Shown: positions 1 through 11,696 of the stretch, piece after piece
How the letters are laid out: every line of letters starts with the position of its first letter
Numbering within the stretch: the stretch's first letter is position 1
From: Meconema thalassinum
Taxonomy: Eukaryota; Arthropoda; Insecta; Orthoptera; Tettigoniidae
Reading direction: 5' to 3'
Length of the DNA stretch: 64,000 nt
Assembly: GCA_946902985.2 (NCBI GenBank)
Contig: OX336388.2
Location: 1,390,368,223-1,390,432,222 of the forward strand
Program-made: the position numbers and the translations under genes
The notes under the pieces: generated by a model
What the model saw: the letters and a program-made list of their open reading frames with translations, nothing else
What the model was told of the DNA's origin: nothing
Databases searched by the model: none

Positions 1-99
1 AGATAGGTGGTGACAAATGTGAAGCGATAGGGTGAGAGAGTGAGTGTGTGTAGGCTCACCCGCAGGTTTCAAGGTCAAGGGCAATCGTCTAAAACAAAC

Positions 100-475
100 G
101 TCCGGCCTATAATTATTATATGTCCGTCTCATTCTCGGCTATCACTGCGGAGGTCTGGGTTCGATTCCCAGCTCTGGCAAGAAATTTAATTCTGGTGTGT
201 TCACTCAGCCTCGTGAGAAAAAACTGGTAAGAGGTGCATTCGATTCCTACCTCAGGTATCCTGGAAGTGGGTTTCCCACTTCTCTTCCAAGCAAATGCCG
301 GGATGGTACCTAACTGAAGGCCACGGCCGCTTCCTACCCACATCCTACCTCAATTTCAAATACACACACTTCTACTACTACTACAGACATCACAATGTCA
401 CAGGTTATCAGACAAATTCTAAGCACTCCCAAGCACACTGGGCTACGTGACCACAATGTCGTAAAGTCCAGAAAG
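100..475 (+). repeat. tRNA-derived SINE, diverged copy
   Basis: A Pol III B-box-like stretch (GGTTCGATTCCC near 162-173) is followed by a body with 'atgccgggatggtacc' and a run of CACACA. The end resembles the 3' hairpin module seen in other SINEs of this window ('gggctacgtgaccacaatgtcg' near 440). The same body occurs near 57400-57712, and a related one at 61853-62185. Ends and target duplication are not resolved. Confidence 0.55.
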
Positions 476-535
476 AATCAACAACTAATATTATTTTAGG
501 CCTATTATTAAGGCGGGTTATATATATTTTCAGTT

Positions 536-907
536 TTAGGTAACAAGTAACCATGGAAGGCTGCCTTCATTCCGTATCGCACTGAGCGCCTTTCGTGATT
601 TTACATCAGTGGATAGATATTTCGGTAAATTTTTAAAAATGTGAGGTACTGATCCTGGTTTTAATTTCCACTTCACGCGAGGAAGTTCCGCGTTCTCACA
701 GTTCACTACGAAACAGTCCGCCGTTATAATAATTAAATCTTCCGAAAAACGCACGTCACAGATTCTATTTTTGAACGACAATAGCTTATCTTTCCGCGGA
801 ATAACTCTCGCCCGTTTCGCAAACAGATTTGTTTCTTTTGGCGGTGTGAAAAATGTTTACCATCAGATTTTCTTCCAACCCGATTTACATCCAGGAAAGA
901 AACAGTA
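536..907 (-). pseudogene. THAP zinc-finger domain remnant
   Basis: On the minus strand the reading frame gives a THAP-like C2CH module. It starts with a CFFPGC pair of cysteines (C-x4-C), has a conserved W a few residues on, then CDVRF where THAP domains carry C-x2-H-F, and ends in a VPHIF box and NLPKYLS. THAP domains bind DNA and occur in P-element-type transposases and in many insect genes. Two in-frame stops (TGA, TAA) just after the first cysteine pair and an R in place of the zinc-binding H indicate decay. No start codon or downstream transposase was found. A second fragment of the same family, also ending VPHI..NLPKYLS, lies at 12842-13110. Confidence 0.6.
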
Positions 908-1236
908 CGAAGATATCCCGAAAATGCAGAAAATTTAGTTGTTAGCACACAAAAAGTACTGCCGAGACATTCGTCAACTATTAAAATCAAACAAATTCCC
1001 TCGCATAATGACTTCTCGCGCACAGGTTATTACAGTACTAATCTCATAGGCTACTGTCACAAGTGCTTATGGTTCGGCGCGACTTCCGTGGCACACACTG
1101 GCTGGACCATGAACTACAATGCTTAAGTAGCGGAGTGATGACACTGTTTATTTCTATTCGTCATGCTGTGGCTATTAAATTTGAAGAAGAATTGAGACAT
1201 CAAAAATTTGAAGCACAAAAAGCCAGCTCCGAAATT

Positions 1237-1568
1237 GAAATGAAAATCCAGAGCCTGCTTCCAGTCTCCGACCGGGTCAGGAATGGAATGAATGAAGCCC
1301 CTATCTAGCGGCGAGGATATGAACCGTGCCGGCTGCCGAGGCCTGACGCACTCCTCTGGGGCAATGATTAAATGAATGACAGATGAAATGAAATGATAGT
1401 GGAGAGTGTTGCTGGAATGAAATGTTGACAGGGAAAACCGGAGTACCCGGAGAAAAACCTGTCTGCCTCCGTTTTGTCCAGCACAGATCTCACATGGAGT
1501 GACCGGGATTTGAACCACGGACCCAGCGGTGAGAGGCCGGCGTGCTGCCGCCTAAGCCACGGAGGCTT
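1237..1568 (-). repeat. Complete tRNA-derived SINE with 12-bp TSD
   Basis: Read on the minus strand, the element opens with a tRNA-like head: A-box-like TGGCTTAGGCGG and B-box-like GGTTCAAATCCC. A body with 'ggagtacccggagaaaaacc' (complement) follows, and a T/A-rich tail. It is flanked by a perfect 12-bp duplication AGCTCCGAAATT (1225-1236 and 1569-1580), which fixes both ends. It holds no protein-coding sequence. Confidence 0.85.
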
Positions 1569-1580
1569 AGCTCCGAAATT

Positions 1581-1959
1581 ACTGAAGTATATATCGAAGT
1601 CATCTATCTTCTGCCATTAAGCAAATCGAAAGGCACCAAAAAGTCAAATGCTACCTAGCAAAGGAAACATTACCATCCGAACAGAAGACCAATTGAATTA
1701 AAATGTATAACATCTAGGACTAAACTCTGAAGTTGAAATGCAATTTATACAACAAAGAAGGATACAACTTCGCTTTACTGAGCACGAAGGAAAAAAATAC
1801 TTTCCAAAAATTATTTAAATTTTTAAATAATTTGTAAGCAATTTATGTTGGTTTTATTGGTAAGTTCATGTATATATATGTCAAAATAGATGTATTTAAC
1901 TTATTTGGTAGGAGAATGCTAAATTTGGAAAAAAGACTGATGACTGTCTGTTCTTTTAA
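1581..1959. other. AT-rich spacer
   Basis: AT-rich sequence between the SINE and the piggyBac element. I see no coding potential, repeat or RNA gene in it. Confidence 0.5.
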
Positions 1960-1979
1960 TTAACCCTTTCAACACCACT

Positions 1980-2340
1980 GTTGCTCTGAAGCAACATAAA
2001 ATTCCCGACCGTTTACTCTGGTTCACCATTTAGCCTCTTAGCAGAGAGCAGCATGCAGACATTAGGTTCCGTTTTCAAACACCAGATGACATATGGGGTT
2101 GGTAGATCTTTGGATGTAAGATAACAGTTAGGAGTGCTGCACAGCAGAGAGCGCCACTGTAGTGCAACAGTATTTATAACCTCATGTGGCCAACAACAAT
2201 CGTGCTGGAAATTCAAATCTAACAACTGAAAAGTGTTCATGAAGTATCAAAGTGATCCTTCAATAAGAAAGGTAAGACAAATTATAATGTTCATAGATCT
2301 GTACATCAAGTACAATTTGGATGTTGCTTGAAAGCAACAT
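1980..2340. repeat. piggyBac subterminal palindromes
   Basis: A GTTGCT/AGCAAC hairpin (1980-1995) is 16 bp from the left tip, and a perfect 9-bp-arm palindrome ATGTTGCTTGAAAGCAACAT lies at 2321-2340. A degraded version (atgtcgctttcaagctacac...) occurs near the right end at 5133-5154. Subterminal repeats of this kind are common transposase-binding or hairpin sites, but the role here is inferred. Confidence 0.7.
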
Positions 2341-2424
2341 TGATGTTCAAAGTCAGCTAATCTGCATAGTTCTAATTTAGAACATCTTAGTCCTTTCTAA
2401 CCTATTTTCTTGTGTTTTCTAGCA

Positions 2425-4724
2425 ATGAAGCCGAGCATATTGCACGATAAGGATATTTTAAACATCCTGGACAATATTGAGGATGGGAATATATCAGATT
2501 TGGAGGATGACCCATCTGATGTGGACGATGAAATTGATCTCTGTAGAAATGCAGCTTCAGAGACCGTATTTGAAAGTGAGGTTGTAACCGAAGACATTGC
2601 AACAACAAGTTTCCAAGTCAGCGAAGAAATAATTGAAGCTGAAGAATGCTCTTCACCTTCTACATATCCTAGGGCACGCACAACAACCAAGAAGAACTAC
2701 AAGTTTCATAAAGTGGACTACAATCCTCCTGATATTACATGGAAATCTTCTGTGCCACCACCGCCTCAGAATGAATCTTCTCCATTGGAATATTTTAAGA
2801 TGTTCTTTCCTGATGACCTTTTTCAGCTATTTGAGGAACAGTCTAATTTGTATGCAATGCAAAAGGATTCATCTCATCTGAAAACAACTGCTAAGGAAAT
2901 AGAACAACTCGTTGGTATTCTTCTTTATATGGGTATAGTGAAAATGCCTTCACTGAACTCATTCTGGGCTGTTGATACCAGATTTCCTCCAGTGGCTGAT
3001 ATGAGTCGCAATCGTTTTGAGCAGTTGCTCAAATATACTGACCGGCAAAAAAAAGTGGAACACTTCAATTTTTTATGTAATTTCTTAATTTATTCCACTA
3101 AAATGTATCGGTTTTCCAATATTTGCATTATTCATGTAAATGTTAGATGGTTGGCTACAGAAAATACTGAAACATGTTTTACAACACGCTTTAACTCACA
3201 AATTTCGTTACATTTCACAAATCTAACAATTTTCTATTTTTTACTAATGTTCTTTTGGGCTGTTTTTTTTTGCCAAACAAAACAGTGTTAATGTTTGCAC
3301 TGCACTGCACGGGAACACTGGTCACTAAAACGAGTGTTTCCATCCTTAGCGTCCATGACAGCTTGTTAGGCTCATCGAAGATTGGGGGTAATTGGTGGTA
3401 ATAAACCACCCTAAGTAATGTCAATTTCTATTCACGGATGTTTCAGATGTGTGTCCTAATGCGTGAAAAGCTTTTAAAATGTGATTACATCTTTTTCATG
3501 GCTAATTTTATACTTTTTAAATTACTGTTCCACTTTTTTTGCCGGTCAGTGTACCTTCATGTCGTCAACAACTATGACCAACTACCAACATCACACCCTG
3601 AACATGGCAAATTATTCAAAGTTCGTCCATTACTGAACATTATTCGTTCTAAAATGCATGAAATCCCTCCTGAAGAACACCATGCTGTGGATGAGCATAT
3701 GATACCCTTCAAAGGAAGGAGCTGCCTAAAGCATAACATAAAGAACAAACCCCACAAGTGGGGATTCAAAGCATTTTTGCGGTCTGATGGGTCAGGGCTG
3801 ATGTATGACTTTGAAATTTATAGAGGAAAGGGTACATGTGAGGATGTCGGCTTGGGATTTTCAGGGGACATAGTAATGGCTCTTGTTAGTACCCTACCAC
3901 ATGAGAAAAATTTCAAACTTTACTTTGACAACTGGTTCTCTTCTCTGCAACTTGCTATTGCACTTAGAGAAACAGGAATTTTCTGTGCAGGAACTGTCAG
4001 AAATGATAGAATCGCTAGGTGTCCCCTAAAGTCTGAGAACGAGTTGAAAAAGGAGGGACGTGGAAGCTATGATTGGTGAGTTGAGAAAGAACATAACTAA
4101 GCTATAGTCAGATGGAATGACAGAAAGGGAATTAAATTTGTGTCATCGTACTGTGCTGTTGATCCTGAAGGTGCTTGCAAAAGATGGAGCGCAGCAGAAA
4201 AGAAGAGCATCAGTGTGAAGCGTCCTTCTGTGGTGAAAGAATACAATTCTTATATGGGTGGCGTAGACTTAGGTGGTATGCTAATTGAGCTCTACAGGAT
4301 TGATATTAGAAGCAGGAAATTCTACACCAGAATCATATACTGATGTATCAATGTCGCTGTAGTGAATGCATGGTTGTTATATCGCCGCCAACTGTCACAA
4401 AGACAACAAAAGTTGGATTACCCATTGTTGAAATTTCAATCCTACATTGCATCGTCCCTAACAAAGGCTGGAAAAAATGTAGAAAGAAAGCGAGGAAGAC
4501 CAAGTGATTCACCCGCTCAGTCTTCAAAGAGGAGGAAGATTGCTTCTGCAAGCCCAAGAGATGACATTCGATATGACGGATTTCATCACTGGCCAAAATA
4601 TGATTCTAAAGGTCGATGTAAATTGTGTCCAAATGGTTTTACACAAGTAATGTGTAGAAAAAGTCGAGTAAATTTGTGTTTTACAAGAGAAAAAGACTGC
4701 TTCTACAAATTCCACAACAAATGA
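2425..4724 (+). pseudogene. piggyBac transposase (DDE_Tnp_1_7 type), split and stopped
   Basis: The frame begins at ATG 2425 with an acidic N-terminus (IEDGNISDLEDDPSDVDDE). It then carries the piggyBac core DDLFQLF, ILLYMGIVKMPSL and RNRFEQLLKY. It is interrupted by the MITE at 3036-3551 and resumes with LHVVNNYDQLP. The three catalytic aspartates are visible: VDEHMIPFKGR (codon 3690), YFDNWFSS (3927) and MGGVD (4266). The C-terminus has a cysteine-rich region (CKLC...C...C...C, about 4614-4700) as in the family's RING/PHD-like tail. Removing the MITE and one TA gives a continuous frame to 4724, but three in-frame stops remain (4077-4079, 4098-4100, 4341-4343). The gene is therefore dead even without the insertion. 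Confidence 0.9.
3036..3551. mobile_element. Tc1/mariner-type MITE inside the piggyBac gene
   Basis: Long inverted ends start TACTGACCGGCAAAAAAAAG on the left and CACTGACCGGCAAAAAAAGT on the right complement. Both are flanked by TA (3034-3035 and 3552-3553), the target of Tc1/mariner elements. The 516-bp AT-rich interior has no transposase, so it is a non-autonomous copy. It sits between the two halves of a conserved LLKY/LHVV junction of the piggyBac transposase. Confidence 0.9.
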
Positions 4725-4950
4725 ATGGACTAAGGAAAGAAATGTGTTTTGCAAAAATAAAATGAAACAAAGCAAAAGTGTTCGACAAAGATGACATTCT
4801 TATGAAGTAGATCAAATTGAGTAACAATACTAATCTAATGCCCTATTGTTTACGTAGTCATAGTAGTAGTTATAAAAATAATGACCCTAGGTTCACTTAG
4901 TATTCATAACATTTTGACAAATTTCACAATACCTGAATGTATACTCTTAG

Positions 4951-4996
4951 TTATTGATGTTTTATGGGGAAGAACAGCTAGGTCATCTGCCCCTAA
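4951..4996 (-). repeat. Hairpin retroposon tail module (probable)
   Basis: The complement reads ttAGGGGCAGATGACCTAGC... and then ..CCCCATAAAAC. It matches the short module found at 17274, 48520, 52680 and 55037. A possible TTATTGAT duplication (4951-4958, 5006-5013) is too weak to fix its ends. Confidence 0.5.
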
Positions 4997-5559
4997 TATA
5001 CATTATTATTGATAAATATAAGTTTATCTTTACACAATTACTTACAAGAGAAAAATGCTCTTCTTAGTTTTCTTCAATCAACATTTCAAACTAATTATGA
5101 ATTTGTGTGCTCATTGAAACCATTAGCCCCCAATGTCGCTTTCAAGCTACACATGTTATATCCTACACCCGTGAGGGAATTTTTCAAAATTTGATATATA
5201 TAGGCTCAAGTGGGTATAAATAAATGGAAAACATCAGAAAATATTTTTCTGGAAACGGAAATTAATTTGGGGTTGAAAGGGTTAATTAACGACACTTTTC
5301 CCACTTTACAATACTACTTACTTTGTTGAGAATCTAATACTACTTACTTTGTCGAGAATCTATGTTCTCATGCGGTACATGTTTCGGTCCCATTGGAAAT
5401 GTTCAGCCAAATGCATTCTCGAAGTACAGTATATGACACCATTGGGTAAGTCAAAAATTAAAATTACAAAATGATAATGACAGAGGTTTTTTCAAATGTT
5501 TTAAAAATCGTTGCGTACTCATACCTTCATGCATTTGAAGTTTTCTGGGTTTTTATGTC

Positions 5560-6790
5560 TATCATTTTAGATTTATTTTCAAAAAATTTCCTCATTCGTG
5601 TCAAATCCAGAAATCAGTTATCGTAAATATTTCTTGTTACACCTGTGGGCCTTCTTCCTCCAGTTCTACTGCTGACAAGTTTGTATCAAACGGACCATGA
5701 ATCCAGTCATGCTCAGTTAAGGTTCTGGAAATTTACCCTCGAATTGTTGACTAAGGATTTTGTGGTGTGCTACAGCAATTCCACAAATTTGACCGAAATA
5801 TAACTAATTTTCCCCCCAGGAATTCATTCATACAAGGAAACATCTCACAGTTACCTTGGATCCATCTGGGCTTTCCCAAGTCCTAGTTCCTCTTATAAGC
5901 AAGCACTTTCTCGCTTAGAAAGACAATATTAATATTTTGTCCTTGAAGCAACATGTTAAGAACATTCAGTTTTTCTAATATGTCAGGCAAGTAGCACAGT
6001 ATTAGAAGCCTTTTCTCATCCACAAACAGTTTGGCGAGTGTGGGACTGCTGTCCAATAGGAAAAGACTAAGCACATTCCTCAGCTCTACAAGGCGACCAA
6101 GGACTACCACGAGACAACCAACGTGTGTCCATGTGCAATAGAAGTGAATCGTGTGTAGATCCCATCTTCTCGTAAAGAATGGAAAATAGCCCATCGTTTA
6201 AAGCCCTTACTTTCACAAAATTTACAACATCGTTACTTTATCGACTTCCGATTGTAGTACTTTTGAAGCCCATGCCTCCCTGTGTAACAGCACTCATTCT
6301 GGCTCTAAATCCCTATTTAGATACAGTAAATGCTGACACCCCATCAGCAAACATACAGTAACAACACAATTTGTCCATGACAGATTGTCGTCAATAAGAA
6401 AGGAATTCATGAGAGAAAAAGTATCTTCGCCTGTAATCCTCTCTTCCAGAGCTTGACAAAATAGAAAATCCCAGTGCATTTCATTTTCGCTACAGTAACG
6501 TACAAGATCAAGCAGCTGGGCACTGTTAACGATATCTGTACTGTCAATAAGTTGCAGGGGAAATTTCGGGCTATCATGAAGACTTAGCAATTTATTTTTT
6601 GTCGGAGGATATTACATCAATACGAGTTGCTTTATCATCCAAGAGCGATATAGACTTCAGACGCTCGGCGAACATTTCACCATGCAGGATCGCACACATT
6701 TTCACGGCTGCAGGAAGAAGTAATTTCTCCCCAATGATATGTGGCGATTTTGATTTTGCAATTAAATAGGATAGCACCATTGGGCTCGTC
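5560..6790 (-). pseudogene. hAT-family transposase relic (ZBED5/SCAND3-like)
   Basis: Minus-strand segments lie in the order expected for a hAT transposase of the ZBED5 type. They are IAKSKSPHIIGEKLLLPAAVKMC (6592-6780), LQLIDSTDIVNSAQLLDLVRY..FLFCQAL with the DSTD catalytic motif (6294-6590), and ELRNVLSLFLLDSSPTLAKLF..LCYLPDILEKLNVLNMLLQG (5883-6194). Below 5883 come WIQGNCEMFPCMNEFL and, in another frame, TEHDWIHGPFDTNLSAVELEEE. Each join is a frameshift or stop, so it is a fossil. I could not identify terminal repeats or 8-bp duplications. Confidence 0.75.
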
Positions 6791-6839
6791 AGTTGGTAGT
6801 CTGCTTCTTCCCATATTATTTTTTTGAGTAAATTTTCAT

Positions 6840-8560
6840 GCTAAACAATAGTTTTACATACAAAACAAAACTAACCTAACCCAGAGCCCCATGCTTGTAG
6901 TGCAATCAGTAATATTCGTCCAGACAGTCTAACCAAGTAGTGACAAATGGAATCTACCAGACAGTCGTCGAACCAAGTAGCAACCAATGGTTTAGTCCGG
7001 ACACCCATTTTAGTTTATCAGTATTTATTATCCAGACAGTCGCCAAACCTCGCTACAGGGGATTGCCGTAAAGTGAAGTTGGCACCATTGCTCATACAAG
7101 CACTATTTACAAATACAAATTATACACAAAATCCCCAATTATTTCTTTTTTCACACAATTACGTTATGTGTCGTCGGGTGTAATTTGTATCGGACATGTT
7201 GGCAACTACTGACAATGTGTAGGCCTAGTTGAGAGTGCTCGCCGTGGCAGTTTCACATACTAAATACGATATCGAACATGGCTACAGTTGCTAAATAAAC
7301 AATAAATAAAAACATATTGATTTAGCACATATATCCAATCCAGTCAGAGCAGAAGTGACCAAGGTTATACCCTGTATTTCGAGAGTAAGAACCTGAAGCA
7401 TTTGGCGGAAACGATATAAAAATGGCCGCCGCAGACTATTGGCTGGATTTTGACAACTAATGCCACACGTTGCCAGCGCATTGTTCATTCATTCGTCTGT
7501 TACCCGTATCTAGTTTATTTCATTGTCATTGTTTCGTTTACTTTGAGCACAGAGTTTAAATATTTTTTGTTTCCATTTTTAATTCGGTATTTCTTTTACA
7601 GTAAGTTGCAAATAGTACCGCAGGAAGAACATGGGAAAACGTGGGGGATAAGGCCGGAGACTGCGCTCGCCAACCTGTTACACCCGGCTATCGTTCATTT
7701 GTCCATTTCGACATCAAACTCTGTTCATTCAAGGTTAGCCTTGTTTGTTCAATTCAAATTTAAATATACTTAATTTAGAATACCTACGTGACGTACAAAA
7801 TAGGCTATGTACATTTAGTCTTAATGTTTACATATCCAGTAATGTTTCATTGCAAATATAGAAAACAAATAGCATACATAGATTGGGCTATAGGTGTTTC
7901 TCAACTTTTTACTCCATCAAGGCTGCTGTGTGCCAACGAACATTGTTAAGAATATATGCGCATTATTCTACTTCGCGGTCGGTAATACGAGTACAACACA
8001 AGCTATTGTTTCCAGTCATACCGTAGTGTTCAAATAAACGCCAGTTATTCAATAGCCTACAATTCGACAATGTAAAAAAACGGCAATTCCTTACCTTAAC
8101 ATTAAGTTTGTGGAAGCTATTATTAACATACAGAGTCGCAATACAGTGAGTGAATGTGCTTGGTGTTATCATGATGTTTCTGGGTTCAGTATCAAAACTG
8201 CGGTCAACTGCTGTTCATCTTGAAGGATAATCATTGCATGGCGAGTGTTGATATATTCATCATCAGATTACTTTGTGTTTGTATTATATTTGTGTAGCTT
8301 AAGAGTGTATGGCCTCTTTCTATTTATTGAATAACTGTGAAGGTAGCTTAGCTTGGGTGTGTTATTAGCCCAAGGCTAGTCAACTACAGAGGTTGCCTCA
8401 ATATGGAGCTCTTAGGCGAGGGGATCGCGGAGGGAAGGGAAAGGACGTGACGTCACACGTTTCCTCGTAGCGCGATATATGCAAGGAAAGTAAACTTTCC
8501 CACACATTACATGGGATTGCAGTGGTTTCAGCACGTGTTTTAAGCCCTTTTGTTTATAAT
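6840..8560. other. Noncoding stretch with short degenerate repeats
   Basis: A short imperfect repeat (cagacagtc..aaccaagtag, 6925-7035) and CCAATGG-type motifs are visible. Near 7889 the sequence 'aggtgtttctcaacttttt' resembles a hAT terminal repeat, but no partner end was seen. I found no gene. Confidence 0.4.
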
Positions 8561-8561
8561 C

Positions 8562-8822
8562 ATGCCAGGCCAAAGATGTGCTGTGGCAGTTTGTCACAGT
8601 TATTATAAAGTTCGAAATGACGTGTCGTTTTTCACGATGCCTGAAGACGCATGCCTTTGCAATCAGTGGACTGCTCCATGTAAGCGAAAAGATCATTGAA
8701 CCTTCGAACAAGTAGGATATGTTCCCTCCACTTTAAAAGTAAAGACTTCGAATTAGACTACAGGGCCGAATTGCTTAATATAAAGCCAAGATTTCCAAGG
8801 AATCTAAAACCAAACGGTAAGT
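8562..8822 (+). pseudogene. THAP exon of a P-element-like transposase gene
   Basis: ATG 8562 opens MPGQRCAVAVCHSYYKVRNDVSFFTMPED. This is a THAP N-terminus with a C-x4-C pair; a W follows at the expected place. The frame hits TGA at 8697-8699 and then resumes as TFEQVGY. A frameshift follows near 8712, after which SLHFKSKDFELDYRAELLNIKPRFPRNLKP matches the THAP C-terminal half. The expected C before SLHF is lost at the frameshift. The exon ends at a good splice donor (GGT/GTAAGT-like, 8817-8824). The C-terminal part of a P-type transposase follows downstream, so this is probably the DNA-binding exon of the same gene. Confidence 0.7.
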
Positions 8823-8909
8823 GAGCCTAGCTGGCCTACTCTAAGTTTTGATGACCTGCTAGGATGATTTTAAAGTTGTTAATATTTTGACATATTTCGT
8901 ACATGGTAT

Positions 8910-9220
8910 CAGGGGTGTATATACAATTGTTTTCGAGGGGGGGGGGGGGGGGGGGGCTTTACTATCGTGGAAAATTGTGAGTACTTAATGAATTTTCTAT
9001 TATAGCCTATATGGAGTATGAATGGAAAATATCTAAATGGGCTACTTGTCAATTTATAAAGCAGAAAGGTAAACACTCATTTTCTTTTACAAATTGATAA
9101 TTATTTCTAAAAAGTAGACTACCGGTACTGTGAAATACATTGTATGTTGTACCCAAGTTGGCTTTTTTTTTTGGGGGGGGGATCTGGAGCCCCCTCAGCC
9201 CCCCCCTATATATGCCCATG
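8910..9220. mobile_element. Short hAT-type MITE (311 bp)
   Basis: A perfect 8-bp duplication CATGGTAT (8902-8909, 9221-9228) brackets the element, as expected for hAT insertions. The tips are similar inverted sequences (CAGGGGTGTATATA on the left, CATGGGCATATATA on the right complement). The interior contains a run of about 20 G (8937-8956) and a G9/C8-rich right arm, with no ORF of its own. It lies between the THAP exon and the C-terminal exon of the P-element-like gene. Confidence 0.75.
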
Positions 9221-9618
9221 CATGGTATTTTGTTTTTGGACAAGATGGAAAATTTCATGAGTAATTCTCTTTGCATTGGTAAAAATTCTTTGCAAATATT
9301 CCAAAAAGCAGTCATCATTTCAATAAAATCCCTTCGACTTCTGTACCAAGATATGGCCCGTAGGCATAATACAAAGTACATTCTCACACATAGGCTAAAT
9401 CAAGATGTACTGGAAAACCTCTTTTCACAATTGAATACCCGCCCAGAACAAGGTTGTAACCCTCACTTTTATCAAAGCTGACTTTTACATGGAAAAAGGT
9501 TGTTAACAGCATGCGGGACATGGCAGTCTTATTGGAATGACTACAGATGGCGTTAGTGGTTGTGATCAGCTGGCCCGAAGTTTGCGCTGCGCAGAACAAG
9601 GTTGTATCCGGAAAGAAC

Positions 9619-11696
9619 ATGGCGGATGTATCACCGATCTCTCTTACCGGTAGTGCTCAAAACCATATGAATAGGACCAAACAAAGGAAACTTAACATAA
9701 ATAACTGGCGTGATGTCAAACGTAAAAGGCTCAGGAATGCTGGAAAGCAATATATATCCAAAAGGGGAATTCAGATAGCTGCGAAAACTCAACCAGATGA
9801 GGTACGTGGAACAAGGTTGTAACCTAACCGACTTTGTGTTATGTCCTTACGTAATATGTATTGCATATATAACTGGTACTGTAGTTAGTGATTACAGCAC
9901 ATTTGTACATGATGTTTGAATGACATAACCAATAATAATAATAATAATAATAAACAGAGTTTTTTTTTAGCAAGACGATTTACTCGTATAGCGGAATAGA
10001 GTTCTACTCTATTTCTGAAATATTTTACGAACATAATACCATAGCGTAACAAAATGTGTGTGCAGGGAAAATTATCATTAAATCCATGCTTGTAAATATG
10101 CTGGTTACGTATATGATGTCGCTAATTTAGTATTACTATAATTTTATTTCAGGGATGTCACTGCAGATGCTCTTATGAATGCAACAAGATCACATTAGAA
10201 ACGACACGTGCGTTGTTTGTCGACTTCTACTCTTTGAATTATGACCAGCAGACAACATTGTTAGGTCAAAGCTGCATTAAACGTCAGAATATTAAAAGAA
10301 GAGAAGTTGAAGAAGCAGTTTCGCGTAGGCATTGCAGTTTTTCGTACTTTCTTTCCGTACCTGCAGGCGAAAATTACCGTGTGTGCCAAAAGATGCTTTG
10401 TCATGTGTATAAAATTACTCCTCGCAGAATACAGAAATTGCAAGAGAAACTAAAACGTGGGGATTCGTTATGTGACAAGAGAGGGAAACACAACAATCGG
10501 CCGAATGCCACTCGTGACAAAGTAAAGGGAGCTATTCGGGAGCATTCGATCATTGCCAAACCAGGAAAGTCATTACAGTCGCCACAGATCTGTAAAAGGT
10601 TGCTTGTCTAATGATTTGAATTTGAATATCATGTATGCATTGTTTAGAGAAAAACATCCTGAATACCACTGCAATGAACACACGTATAGAGATATTTTCC
10701 ACTCAGACTTCAATCTACGGTTTGGTCTACCCAGAGCTGATACCTGCGTGAACTGTGATAGGTTGTACGTGGGAATGATATCAGCACAGACGGATGAAAA
10801 GAGGAAAGCTATTGAAGTTCAAAGTAAGTTACATCATACTAAAGCTGAGATAGCATACAAAGCAATGACTGCAGATGGAGAAAAAGCCAAACAAAATTCT
10901 ACGTATGTCGTCTTGTTAAGGATCTACAGCAAGTGCTTTTCTGTCCTGTGTTATCCCACTCATCTGTTTTCTATCAAAGACAGTATGCTTGTTATAATCA
11001 AGCCATTCATAATGCTGGCACAAATGAAGCAACATTGTATTTTTGGCATGAAAGTGTGGCCAAACGAGTTTCAGCCGAAATTTCTTCATGTATATTAAAT
11101 TATATCACCTCAAACTATCAGCCCCTAGCCCCAGGAGAAGAAAGGACTCTTGTACTTTGGTCTGACAGATGTGTTGGCCAAAATAATAACTGGCGTATGC
11201 TGTCACTTTGTCAGTATATCATTACACTCCGATTGTTTACAACAGTGAATCAGAAGTTCCTAGTGTCGGGTCATAGTTTTCTTCCGTGTGACCGGGACTT
11301 TGCTCTGATTGAGCGTCAAAAACAGAATTTTACTGTTTATGTTCCTAAAGACTGGATTGCAGTTATAGCTTCAGCAAGGCAAACAAAACCTTGTCTGGTA
11401 TATGATATGCAGCCTGAGGACTTCAAAGACATGAAAGATCTAGAAAATTCTCTTAGGAGAGATCCTGACTTTGTGTGAGACTCGGCCACAATCTATTGCA
11501 GCCTTGGTACCAGTATTCAATCATGAAGAAAAGTAGAGGTGTTCGCAATACATATTTTAGGCCCTATAGTGTAGCGCTGAATGCAATCCCTCTTCTTTAT
11601 TCTCAACAGTTACCAATACGAGCAGAAAAGTGGATAGATTTACAAGATATGTGCCGGTATATTCCACAGGAATTCAGACAGTTTATGAAGAACTAA
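9619..11696 (+). pseudogene. DUF7869-like DDE transposase, spliced, frameshifted
   Basis: Exon 1 runs from ATG 9619 (MADVSPISLTG...) to a donor GAG/GTACGT at 9801/9802. Exon 2 starts after ATTTTATTTCAG at 10153, joins in the same phase and gives GCHCRCSYECNKITLETTR. Landmarks follow in order: KRRE, RGKHNNRP, ESHYSRH, LFREKHPE, FNLRFGLPRADTCVNCD, SKLHHTKAEIAYKA, DLQQVLFCPV (probable first catalytic D), VLWSDRCVGQNNNW (second), GHSFLPCDRDFALIE, EKWIDLQDMCRYIP. The family is widespread in insects and usually annotated as uncharacterised or DUF7869 (recollection, not searched). Frameshifts near 10550, 10910 and 11470 break it. Confidence 0.75.

Larger units (their letters stand above)
1964..5281 (+). 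mobile_element. piggyBac-superfamily DNA transposon, inactivated
   Basis: Both ends abut TTAA (1960-1963 and 5282-5285), the target duplicated by piggyBac elements. The ends are 13-bp inverted repeats beginning CCCTTTCAACACC on the left and CCCTTTCAACCCC on the right complement, with one mismatch. Palindromes of the type ATGTTGCTTGAAAGCAACAT lie inside the ends. One transposase gene occupies most of the 3.3-kb interior and is broken by stops and by a 516-bp nested MITE. A possible 5' intron (donor AAG/GTAAGA at 2271-2278, acceptor TTTTCTAG ending 2422) lies upstream of the ATG, but the exon it would add does not extend the frame, so it could only be in the 5' UTR. Confidence 0.92.

Noticed and set aside
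2240..2424. Extra coding 5' exon for the piggyBac transposase
   Set aside because: Donor and acceptor look good, but the joined frame meets a stop immediately (CAA TGA), so at most it is a 5' UTR intron.
4951..5013. TTATTGAT target duplication for the hairpin module at 4951-4996
   Set aside because: Eight AT-rich bases next to an ATT run are not convincing; the boundary is left open.
7889..8170. hAT element starting at 'aggtgtttctcaacttttt'
   Set aside because: Only one end resembles a hAT tip; no inverted partner, 8-bp duplication or transposase follows.
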